Positions 1 through 5,842 of a stretch of DNA of 5,952 nt are shown piece after piece; position 1 is the stretch's first letter; the number at the start of each line of letters is the position of its first letter. The notes beneath the pieces are model-generated. The model searched no databases. It was not told where the DNA came from and saw only the letters and a program-made list of their open reading frames with translations. Position numbers and translations under genes: made by a program. Source of the DNA: an uncultured Altererythrobacter sp. (GTDB taxonomy: Bacteria; Pseudomonadota; Alphaproteobacteria; Sphingomonadales; Sphingomonadaceae); contig CAMPIA010000088.1 in the NCBI GenBank assembly GCA_946886175.1, forward strand, positions 1-5,952, given 5' to 3'.

Positions 1-2
1 AT

Positions 3-569
3 CCGGGCTCGGTCGGCCCTGCGATCCACGGCAAGGTCCACGTCTGCGGCCCCGACGGCGAGGAACGTCCCGCAGGGCAGGACGGGCTGATCTACTTCGA
101 GAACGAGACCATCCCGACCTACCACAACGATCCCGCCAAGACCGCCGAGGCGATGCATCCGAAGGGCTGGATGACGCTGGGCGACATCGGGCATCTCGAC
201 GAGGACGGGTTCCTCTACCTGACCGACCGCAAGAGCCACATGATCATCTCGGGCGGGGTCAACATCTACCCGCAGGAGATCGAGAACCTGCTCATCACCC
301 ATCCCAAGGTGATGGACGCCGCGGTGATCGGCGCGCCCGACGCGGACCTGGGCGAGAAGGTCGTCGCGGTCGTCCAGCCGGTGGATATGGCCGATGCGGG
401 CGACGCGCTGGAACAGGAGCTGCGCGATTTCCTCAGCCCCCAGCTCGCGCGGATCAAGCTGCCGCGCCTGTTCGACTTTCGTCCCGAACTGCCGCGCGAG
501 GCCAACGGCAAACTCTACAAGCGCGAGCTTCGCGACGAGTTCGAGCGCCGCGCGAGGGAAGACGCGTGA
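3..569 (+). CDS. AMP-forming acyl-CoA synthetase, C-terminal part (5' end outside window)
   Basis: The frame is open from the left edge (first full codon at 3) to TGA at 567-569, giving 188 residues of the end of an ANL-superfamily adenylating enzyme. Such enzymes activate a carboxylic acid to acyl-AMP and then transfer it to CoA in the cytoplasm. Visible landmarks: the A7-like GWMTLGDIG, the hinge and A8 region LYLTDRKSHMIISGGVNIYP followed by QEIEN, and the A10 motif ANGKLYKREL near the C-terminus, whose GK lysine (codon 510-512) is the adenylation lysine of the family. The hinge aspartate in TDRKS is present, so this half looks functional. The sequence style fits long-chain fatty-acid or bile-acid/steroid-acid CoA ligases rather than acetyl-CoA synthetase, but the acyl-binding half is missing, so the substrate is unknown. 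Its stop overlaps the start of the P450 gene, implying one operon and a shared pathway. Confidence 0.95.
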   Translation, partial: PGSVGPAIHGKVHVCGPDGEERPAGQDGLIYFENETIPTYHNDPAKTAEAMHPKGWMTLGDIGHLDEDGFLYLTDRKSHMIISGGVNIYPQEIENLLITHPKVMDAAVIGAPDADLGEKVVAVVQPVDMADAGDALEQELRDFLSPQLARIKLPRLFDFRPELPREANGKLYKRELRDEFERRAREDA

Positions 570-1879
570 TGGCGGCCCAGGCGAAGCCCGCGCTCGATCC
601 GGCCGCCGCGCGCGCGGTGATCGACCCGCAGAGCTACGCCGCCTGGGACCCGCTGCTCGATCTGTTCGATCGCCTTCGCGAGGAGACGCCGGTCGCCTGG
701 GTCGAGGGGCCCGCCAGCGAAGCGGGGCCGCTGCACCCGCCGTTCTGGCTGGTCACCCGCTACGACGACGTGATGCGGGTGTCGAAGGACAACGCCACGT
801 TCCTCAATCACCCGCAGACCGTGGTCTTCTCGCTCACCGACGGGATCGAGTTCGCCAAAAGCCTCACCGGGGGCAGCCCGCACATGGTCGCGAGCCTGGT
901 CACGTTCGACGCGCCGACCCATATGAAGTACCGCAAGCTGACGCAGGAATGGTTCATGCCCAAGAACCTGCGCGGGCTGGAGGACGAGATCCGCGGAATC
1001 GCGCACGACGCGGTCGATCGCCTGCTGGCGGCGGGGACGGAGGCGGATTTCTGCAAGCTCGTCTCGCAGCCCTATCCGCTGCATGTGGTGATGCAGATCC
1101 TCGGCGTGCCCGAGGCGGACGAGCCGCGCATGCTGATGCTGACCCAGCAGATGTTCGGCGGCCAGGACGAAGAGCTCAATCGCTCGGGAATGGCCGAGCT
1201 GACGCAGGAGCAGATCATCCAGCTCGTCGCGGGCGCGGTGAAGGACTTCGAAGCCTACTTCGCCGGGCTCACCGCCGAGAAGCGCGCCAGGCCGACCGGC
1301 GACGTCGCGAGCACGATCGCCAACGCGGTGGTCGACGGCGCGCCGCTGAACGACCGCGACATGATGGGCTACTACATCATCGTCGCCGCCGCCGGGCACG
1401 ACACCACCAGCGCGAGCACCGCGGGCGCGATGCTGGCGCTGGCGCGCGATCCCGAGCAATGGGCGCGGGTCCGGGCGGACCGCGCGCTGCTGCCCGGCAT
1501 CGTGGAGGAGGCGATCCGCTGGACCAGCCCGGTGCAGCACTTCATGCGCACCGCGGCGGAGGACACCGAGCTCGGCGGGCAGCGCATCGCGAAAGGCGAC
1601 TGGCTGATGATCAACTACGTCGCGGCGAACCACGATCCGGCGCAGTTCGAGAACCCGCGCAAGTTCGACGCCGCGCGCAGCCCCAACCGCCACCTCGCGT
1701 TCGGCGCGGGGGCGCACCAGTGCCTCGGCCTCCACCTCGCGCGGCTGGAGATGCGAATCCTGTTCGAGACGCTGCTCGACCGGATCGAAAGCGTGGAGCT
1801 GGCGGGCGAACCGCGGCGCGCCAAATCGACCTTCGTCGGCGGGCTCAAGACCCTGCCGCTGCGGTTCAACCCGGCCTGA
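569..1879 (+). CDS. Cytochrome P450 monooxygenase
   Basis: A complete 436-residue soluble bacterial P450, normal length for class I enzymes, with no signal peptide or membrane anchor. It would hydroxylate a hydrophobic substrate using O2 and electrons from a ferredoxin and reductase, neither of which is in this window. Landmarks: C-helix DAPTHMKYRKL with His118 and Arg122, typical heme-propionate contacts; I-helix AGHDTT at residues 275-280, with the acid-Thr pair for oxygen activation; K-helix ExxR at Glu314-Arg317; heme loop FGAGAHQCLG with proximal Cys385. The C-terminal style (GLKTLPLRF) recalls CYP108/CYP125-like terpene or sterol hydroxylases, but I cannot assign a family. Start: ATG 569 overlaps the upstream TGA (TGATG) and has AGGGA at 555-559, nine bases upstream; GTG at 566 is an in-frame alternative adding one residue. 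Overlap with the acyl-CoA synthetase suggests side-chain oxidation and CoA activation in one route. Confidence 0.96.
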   Translation: MAAQAKPALDPAAARAVIDPQSYAAWDPLLDLFDRLREETPVAWVEGPASEAGPLHPPFWLVTRYDDVMRVSKDNATFLNHPQTVVFSLTDGIEFAKSLTGGSPHMVASLVTFDAPTHMKYRKLTQEWFMPKNLRGLEDEIRGIAHDAVDRLLAAGTEADFCKLVSQPYPLHVVMQILGVPEADEPRMLMLTQQMFGGQDEELNRSGMAELTQEQIIQLVAGAVKDFEAYFAGLTAEKRARPTGDVASTIANAVVDGAPLNDRDMMGYYIIVAAAGHDTTSASTAGAMLALARDPEQWARVRADRALLPGIVEEAIRWTSPVQHFMRTAAEDTELGGQRIAKGDWLMINYVAANHDPAQFENPRKFDAARSPNRHLAFGAGAHQCLGLHLARLEMRILFETLLDRIESVELAGEPRRAKSTFVGGLKTLPLRFNPA

Positions 1880-1912
1880 TTCGCGCCGCGCCCGCCGGGC
1901 CGGAGGCGGGAG

Positions 1913-1927
1913 ACATGGACCGCATGT
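1913..1927. repeat. Short inverted repeat ACATG-N5-CATGT after the P450 gene
   Basis: A perfect 5-bp inverted repeat (ACATG 1913-1917, CATGT 1923-1927) lies 33 bases after the P450 stop. An overlapping pair TGGAC (1916-1920) and GTCCA (1934-1938) makes a second, wider dyad. It could be an operator half-site pair or a weak RNA hairpin. There is no following T run, so I do not call it a terminator. Arms this short arise easily by chance. Confidence 0.3.
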
Positions 1928-1943
1928 TACACTGTCCAGGGGC

Positions 1944-1971
1944 AAAAAAGGTCGCCTTGCGCGAAAAGGCG
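1944..1971 (-). terminator. Possible leftward intrinsic terminator inside the repeat array
   Basis: Read on the minus strand, CGCCTT (1971-1966) and AAGGCG (1958-1953) pair perfectly as a 6-bp stem around a 7-base loop. Three bases then precede six consecutive T (1949-1944). This resembles a weak rho-independent terminator for transcription moving toward the P450 gene. No minus-strand gene needs it, so it may only block antisense transcription or be a by-product of the direct repeats. The stem is short, which keeps confidence low. Confidence 0.22.
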
Positions 1972-2045
1972 TAACCTTGCGGGCGAAAAGCGTCGCCTTG
2001 CGGGTGAAAGGCGTCGCCTTGCGCGGTCCGGATGTCACGTTGCAC
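1949..2045. repeat. Array of five ~21-nt direct repeats (last one degenerate)
   Basis: Units share a core like AAAGGCGTCGCCTTGCGSG. The CCTTGCG core occurs at 1955-1961, 1975-1981, 1996-2002 and 2017-2023. A fifth, degenerate copy (GTCACGTTGCACG) starts at 2034 and keeps the central TTGC in register. The central TT pairs fall at 1957, 1977, 1998, 2019 and 2040, so the period is 20, 21, 21, 21 bases, close to two turns of B-DNA. Each unit contains AAGGCG and CGCCTT, so neighbouring units can fold into 6-bp hairpins (1953-1971 and 1994-2013). The array fills the gap between the P450 gene and the restriction-modification gene. It could be a cooperative operator, a processed RNA structure, or a member of a dispersed intergenic repeat family. 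It is not CRISPR, because there are no variable spacers. Confidence 0.7.
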
Positions 2046-2133
2046 GCGCGCGAGCGCCGCACGGCCCCGCGCCCATCCTCGATCTTCAACCTGTGAAAGA
2101 GCCGCGCGCAGGCTAGCAGGCGGATGGGGGTGT

Positions 2134-2137
2134 AGGA
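2134..2137 (+). promoter_or_regulatory. AGGA, candidate ribosome binding site upstream of the R-M gene
   Basis: AGGA is the only good purine-rich Shine-Dalgarno match near the start of the restriction-modification gene. It lies seven bases before an in-frame TTG at 2145, an ideal distance, but only two bases before an out-of-frame ATG at 2140 and 34 bases before the in-frame ATG at 2172. It therefore argues for initiation upstream of 2172, or for a short leader reading frame. The start is left open because no homologues could be aligned. Confidence 0.35.
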
Positions 2138-2171
2138 AAATGGTTTGCTTGCCGGGCGCGGCGTGGGCGAT

Positions 2172-5100
2172 ATGGCGAAGGTGAAAAGGGGGCGCGCGTT
2201 GACCGTCGATAAATTGCTTACGGATTATGCACTGGGTGTTCGCAACAAGCTGCGCGCCAATCGGGCGACGCCGGAGACGGGCCTCGCGCCGGTGTTTCAA
2301 CGGCTGATCGAGGACCTTCTTCCCACGCTCCCGGCGATCGAACGGTTCGAGGTCTCGCCCGAATACCGCAAGAGCGGCGTAGGGCGACCGGACATTGCAC
2401 TGATCAAGCAGGGCGAATTGCCGCGCGCGTTTATCGAGTTGAAGGCGCCCGCCAAGCCGTCCGATCCGAAGAAATGGAGCACCGCGCACGACAAGCGGCA
2501 ATATGAGCGCTTGCAGGAACTGGCGCATTGGTCGGCATCGAATTTCGCCGATTTCCACCTGTTCGAGCGTGACAAGCCGGTGGGCAAGGCCAGCATCGTT
2601 CCCGCCGAGGCGCTCGATCCCGACACGCCCGACAAGGTGGCCGACGCGGCGATCGCCGCGCACGACCCTGCGCCGTTCCTCGACCTGCTGAACCGCCTTG
2701 CCCGCGCGCAGCCACCCGTCGCGGCCAATGCCGAGCAACTGGCCGAACTGATGGCCCATTCGGCGCGGATCGTGAAAAGCGCAGTGCGTGAGCGCGTCGG
2801 CGAACTCGACCGCGAGCGCGACCGCAACGATCCGCTGATGCTGGTGCGCCAGACTTATCGCAACGTGCTCTACGCCCATCCCGAGGCGGGCGGCTATACC
2901 TCGGCCGATTTCGACGAGCTGTTCGCGTCCGCCTTCGCGCAGACGCTGGCGTTCGGCCTGCTGCTGGTGCGCGAGCATCTTGCCAATACCGAGACCGAGG
3001 AGGACAAGCGCAAGGTCGGCCCCGATGCGGCGCGGCACATGCCCGCCGAACATCCGCTGATGAAGGGCACGCTGGAGGCAATCAGCGACCCGCGGGTTAT
3101 AGATTCGGTCGGCATCGGCTTCGACGTGATGCGCGACACGGTGAACAGCTTCGATCCGAAGATCCTCGCCCCGCGCCGCGACGGTCGCGATCCGATCCTC
3201 TATTTCTACGAGGATTTCCTGAGCGTGTTCGATCCCGAGGCGCGCGAGCGTTACGGCGTCTATTACACCCCGTTGCAGGTCGTGCGCTTCATGGTCGGCG
3301 CGCTCGATCGGGTGCTGCGGGACGATCTCGGGACAAAAGGCCTCCACGATCCCGGCGTGACCATCCTCGATCCGGCGACGGGGACGGGAACCTTCCTGCT
3401 CGGCATCGCTGAGCGGGTGCGCGAGCGGATGATGGAGGAAGAAGGCGGCCCGGCGGCGAGCATGGCGCTGAAGAACCTGGCGGGCCGGATGTTCGGCTTC
3501 GAGCTATTGATCGGCCCTTATGCGGTGGCCCATTATCGCCTGCACCATGCGCTTGCCCACCGCCCTCCCGACGAGGGCGAGGATGCACCGCAACCGGTCG
3601 ACCTGCCGCGTCTCGGCGTCTATCTCACCGACACGCTGAGCGAGCCCGACGCGCTGAGCCCCGAAGGAAGACTGGGCTTCTCGGGCATTCCGATCGATGA
3701 GGAGCGCAAACGCGCCAACGAGATCAAGACCCGCGAACGCATTCTCGCGATCATCGGTAATCCGCCCTACAAGCGGCTGGCCGACGGCGAGGACGAAACG
3801 CTGGTCGGGCGCTGGATGAACGAGGAGGTCTGGCCCGACCTCAAGCAGCCGGTAAAAGATGCGGGCAAGGGCGGACAGCTCAACACTTTTCCCGAATTCT
3901 CGGTCGCGTTCTGGCGCTGGGCGATATGGAAGCTGTTCGAGGCCGAGAACGCACCACAGAAGGGCGTGATCGCCTTCATCACCAATCGCAAGTATCTCAC
4001 CGGCTGGCCCTATGCCGGCCTGCGCAAGATGATGCGGGAGCGCTTCGACCGGCTCGAGATCATCGACTTGCGCGGCGACGTGCGCGCCGGCGTGCGCGGC
4101 GACGTGGCGCGCGACCAGGGGGTGTTCAATATCCAGGTCGGCACCGCGATCTGCATCGCTGTGGCCGACGGGAGCAAGGAGCCGGGCACGCTGGCCGAGG
4201 TGCGCTACACCGATAGTTGGGAGGCGGAACGGTTCAGCAAGAAGGCGAAGCTGGATTGGCTGGAGGGCTTGCAGGGCAGCGGTGAGGCGAACGCTTTTGT
4301 GACGGTGGAGCGCGCATCTCTGGACGACTTCCGCCCGGAGCCGTTTCAGACAGGCAATTGGGTCTCAATGCCCGAGATTTTTGAGTTCAATTCTTCTGGT
4401 ATTGAATCGACTCGCGACCATATCGCGCTGGGCTTCGATGTCGCAGACCTAGGCGCGCGGATTGACGAGATGCAGAGCCTCCCCCGCGAAAAAGCGCAAA
4501 GTCGATATTCGCAATCTCGTAAGGAGCGGTTCTCGAAGGCGTATAAAGAAAAATTCGACGAGCGCCTTACGATTAATCTTGCTTATCGCCCCCTGCAGCG
4601 AATGGTCGCCTACAACTCGATCAACTTTATCGACTGGCAACGTCCGAAATTGCAGTCGGTTTGGGGAGGAGCGAATGTTTGCCTCTTTGGGATGGCATAT
4701 GGCACTAGCAAAGGGCCAAGTGTCTGGTCTCATGGGCTAATCCCGGATCGACATGCGATCAAGGGAAGCACCGGCGGCTATGCATTCCCGCTCTACGATC
4801 GCCGCAAGGGCGCGGACGCCACCAATCTCAATCCCGCCATCCTGACCGCCCTCGCCGAAGCGTACGGCGAGCCGATCGGCCCGGAAGACCTGTTCGACGC
4901 CATTCTCGCGCTGCTCTCCGCCACCAGTTACACCGTGCGCTTTGCCGAGGACCTCGAGGATACCTTCCCGCATATCCCCTTCCCCGCCGATCCGGCGCTG
5001 TTCCATCGCGCCACCGCAATCGGGCGCGAAATCCGCGCGCTCGCGACCTTCGCACGCGAGCCGCTGGCGCAATTTCGGGCGAAGGATTTCTGTCGGCTGC

Positions 5101-5435
5101 GCAGCGAGGCAAGCGGCCCGGTCGGCCTGCACGAGGGCGAGGGCGGCGAATGGGCGTTCTGCGAGGACGGCAGCGGCCGCTTCGACGGGTTGCCCCCGCG
5201 CGTGTGGAAATTCGCCGTGTCCGGCTACCGCGTGCTCAAGCGCTGGGCCGATGCGCGCAAGGGATTGCCCGGCCCCGAATATTGGCCGAAATTCCGCGAT
5301 GTTGCCGCACGTATCAACGAACTTCTCCACCGCTTCGACGAGGCCGACCTTGTCCTCGAACAGGTGCTTGCCGATACTCTGAGCCGTGACGAACTGGGCC
5401 TCGACGATCGCAGGCCCGACGACGAGAGCGAGTAG
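2172..5435 (+). CDS. Single-chain restriction-modification enzyme: PD-(D/E)xK nuclease + N6-adenine methylase + Type ISP-like specificity domain
   Basis: A 1087-residue protein predicted to methylate adenine at its recognition site and to cut unmodified foreign DNA. N-terminal nuclease: GRPD with Asp74, then IELK with Glu89 and Lys91, a complete D...ExK triad. Residues ~100-350 are a helical linker. Methylase: GVYYTP (362-367, motif X-like), DPATGTGTF (400-408, SAM binding) and NPPY (530-533, catalytic, N6-adenine type). Target recognition probably lies in ~700-870. Residues ~887-967, from NPAILTALAEAYG through PEDLFDAILALL to FPHIPFPAD, resemble the C-terminal specificity domain of Type ISP enzymes. 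Those are ~1500-1600 residues with a helicase; no Walker A is seen here, so this is nearer a Type IIG layout. Start: ATG 2172 chosen; TTG 2145 (better SD) or GTG 2163 would add 9 or 3 residues. A single base separates its stop from the next start, so the two are probably co-transcribed. Confidence 0.9.
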   Translation: MAKVKRGRALTVDKLLTDYALGVRNKLRANRATPETGLAPVFQRLIEDLLPTLPAIERFEVSPEYRKSGVGRPDIALIKQGELPRAFIELKAPAKPSDPKKWSTAHDKRQYERLQELAHWSASNFADFHLFERDKPVGKASIVPAEALDPDTPDKVADAAIAAHDPAPFLDLLNRLARAQPPVAANAEQLAELMAHSARIVKSAVRERVGELDRERDRNDPLMLVRQTYRNVLYAHPEAGGYTSADFDELFASAFAQTLAFGLLLVREHLANTETEEDKRKVGPDAARHMPAEHPLMKGTLEAISDPRVIDSVGIGFDVMRDTVNSFDPKILAPRRDGRDPILYFYEDFLSVFDPEARERYGVYYTPLQVVRFMVGALDRVLRDDLGTKGLHDPGVTILDPATGTGTFLLGIAERVRERMMEEEGGPAASMALKNLAGRMFGFELLIGPYAVAHYRLHHALAHRPPDEGEDAPQPVDLPRLGVYLTDTLSEPDALSPEGRLGFSGIPIDEERKRANEIKTRERILAIIGNPPYKRLADGEDETLVGRWMNEEVWPDLKQPVKDAGKGGQLNTFPEFSVAFWRWAIWKLFEAENAPQKGVIAFITNRKYLTGWPYAGLRKMMRERFDRLEIIDLRGDVRAGVRGDVARDQGVFNIQVGTAICIAVADGSKEPGTLAEVRYTDSWEAERFSKKAKLDWLEGLQGSGEANAFVTVERASLDDFRPEPFQTGNWVSMPEIFEFNSSGIESTRDHIALGFDVADLGARIDEMQSLPREKAQSRYSQSRKERFSKAYKEKFDERLTINLAYRPLQRMVAYNSINFIDWQRPKLQSVWGGANVCLFGMAYGTSKGPSVWSHGLIPDRHAIKGSTGGYAFPLYDRRKGADATNLNPAILTALAEAYGEPIGPEDLFDAILALLSATSYTVRFAEDLEDTFPHIPFPADPALFHRATAIGREIRALATFAREPLAQFRAKDFCRLRSEASGPVGLHEGEGGEWAFCEDGSGRFDGLPPRVWKFAVSGYRVLKRWADARKGLPGPEYWPKFRDVAARINELLHRFDEADLVLEQVLADTLSRDELGLDDRRPDDESE
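4069..4104 (+). repeat. Three tandem 12-nt units inside the methylase gene
   Basis: TGCGCGGCGACG at 4069-4080 and again at 4093-4104 flank a diverged unit TGCGCGCCGGCG at 4081-4092. They encode the four-residue periodic stretch RGDV-RAGV-RGDV (about residues 634-645), just before a conserved-looking QGVFNIQVGTAI strand region. Being a multiple of three, the repeat keeps the frame open. It may be a local expansion in a loop of the methylase domain, or simply biased codon use in GC-rich DNA. Confidence 0.5.
4381..4740 (+). other. Low-GC segment covering the putative target-recognition region of the R-M gene
   Basis: My hand count over this 360-base stretch gives about 186 G+C (52%), against visibly 65% or more in most surrounding parts of the gene. 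Codon choice shifts as well, with TCT, GGT, ATT, AAA, CTT and TTT common here and rare elsewhere. It encodes about residues 737-859, between the methylase core and the ISP-like C-terminal domain, where the specificity region of such enzymes is expected. Reading frame and length are intact. The likely explanation is replacement of the recognition segment by recombination; relaxed selection on a variable domain is an alternative. Confidence 0.55.
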
Positions 5436-5436
5436 C

Positions 5437-5742
5437 GTGGCGGACCTTTTCGGCGACGATCATCCGGTGGACGGGCAAATGAGCATGTTCGGCGAGGGCG
5501 ACGGGCAGATGCCCAACGCGCCCCAGCCCGACATCACGCCCGACCCGGACCGCGTACGTCGCCGCCTGCACGGCGTGCTCGAAACCGCCCGCGCCGCGCC
5601 GGACGTGCCGTGGCCGGAGAAGAAGCAGCGCGTGTGGCAAATCGTCTTTCCCAACATGGCCAAATGGCTGCCCGAAGACGAGGCCGAACAGTTGCGCTTC
5701 GAATTTGCGCAGGAACTCGAGCGGCTCGGGTTGGCGGCGTGA
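5437..5742 (+). CDS. Conserved hypothetical small acidic protein coupled to the R-M gene
   Basis: A 101-residue protein of unknown function, starting at GTG 5437, one base after the upstream TAG. An in-frame ATG at 5386 would add 17 residues that only read through the end of the restriction-modification gene, so GTG is preferred, giving the natural start MADLFGDDHP. Residues 1-35 are acidic, Gly/Met/Pro-rich and probably disordered, and include QMSMF (14-18). Residues 36-101 look helical, with PWPEKKQRVW (58-67), FPNMAKWLPEDEAEQLRF (71-88) and an amphipathic tail QELERLGL. From memory, similar small proteins with FPxMxxWLPxxEAxQLRF are common in alphaproteobacteria, so it may be a housekeeping protein and not a dedicated part of the restriction system. 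No signal peptide or membrane segment is visible. It is probably translated by coupling with the upstream gene. Confidence 0.82.
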   Translation: MADLFGDDHPVDGQMSMFGEGDGQMPNAPQPDITPDPDRVRRRLHGVLETARAAPDVPWPEKKQRVWQIVFPNMAKWLPEDEAEQLRFEFAQELERLGLAA

Positions 5743-5773
5743 ACCGCAACCGCAAGCCACCCATTTCCGACTA

Positions 5774-5787
5774 GCGAGCAGGCTCGC
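5774..5787. other. Small hairpin GCGAG-CAGG-CTCGC
   Basis: A perfect 5-bp stem (5774-5778 with 5783-5787) around a 4-base loop lies 32 bases after the stop of the small conserved gene. It is followed by AAATCT, not a T run. It may help end the upstream transcript together with the stronger hairpin at 5798-5820. Confidence 0.4.
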
Positions 5788-5797
5788 AAATCTGCGT

Positions 5798-5820
5798 ATC
5801 TCTCCCGCGAGGGGAGAGAT
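5798..5820. terminator. 9-bp hairpin between convergent genes, likely bidirectional terminator or intergenic repeat
   Basis: ATCTCTCCC (5798-5806) pairs perfectly with GGGAGAGAT (5812-5820) around the loop GCGAG. It sits between the plus-strand small gene (ends 5742) and the minus-strand galU end (5843), where a shared terminator is expected. No clear T run follows on either strand, so termination would be non-canonical, or the stem may instead protect 3' ends. CTCTCCC...GGGAGAG stems are also common as dispersed intergenic repeats in proteobacteria. Confidence 0.5.
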
Positions 5821-5842
5821 CACCTTGCCCCCGGCAATCGCC

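Noticed and set aside
394..1974. Plus-strand 526-codon frame overlapping the P450 gene
   Set aside because: The translation is Arg/Ala/Gly-rich with no domain motifs, while the alternative frame holds a complete P450 with all expected motifs.
1949..2045. CRISPR array
   Set aside because: Units of ~21 nt follow each other without variable spacers, and no cas genes are present.
2041..2139. Sigma-70 type promoter for the R-M gene
   Set aside because: I looked for TTGACA/TATAAT-like pairs. The only candidates (such as TTCAAC at 2085 with TAGCAG at 2114) have wrong spacing or weak matches, so none is called.
1866..3347. Long open frame on the minus strand (493 codons), also 515-2089 on the minus strand
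   Set aside because: Both are antisense shadows of clearly coding plus-strand genes in GC-rich DNA. Their translations are His/Arg/Gly/Ala-rich, have no recognisable domain, and run through the repeat array.
4737..5330. Minus-strand 197-codon frame opposite the end of the R-M gene
   Set aside because: It lies antisense to the ISP-like C-terminal domain, and its translation has shadow-like composition with no known family features.
5386..5436. ATG 5386 as the start of the small conserved gene
   Set aside because: The extra 17 residues would come from the out-of-frame end of the R-M coding sequence; GTG 5437 directly after the stop gives a more natural N-terminus and operon spacing.
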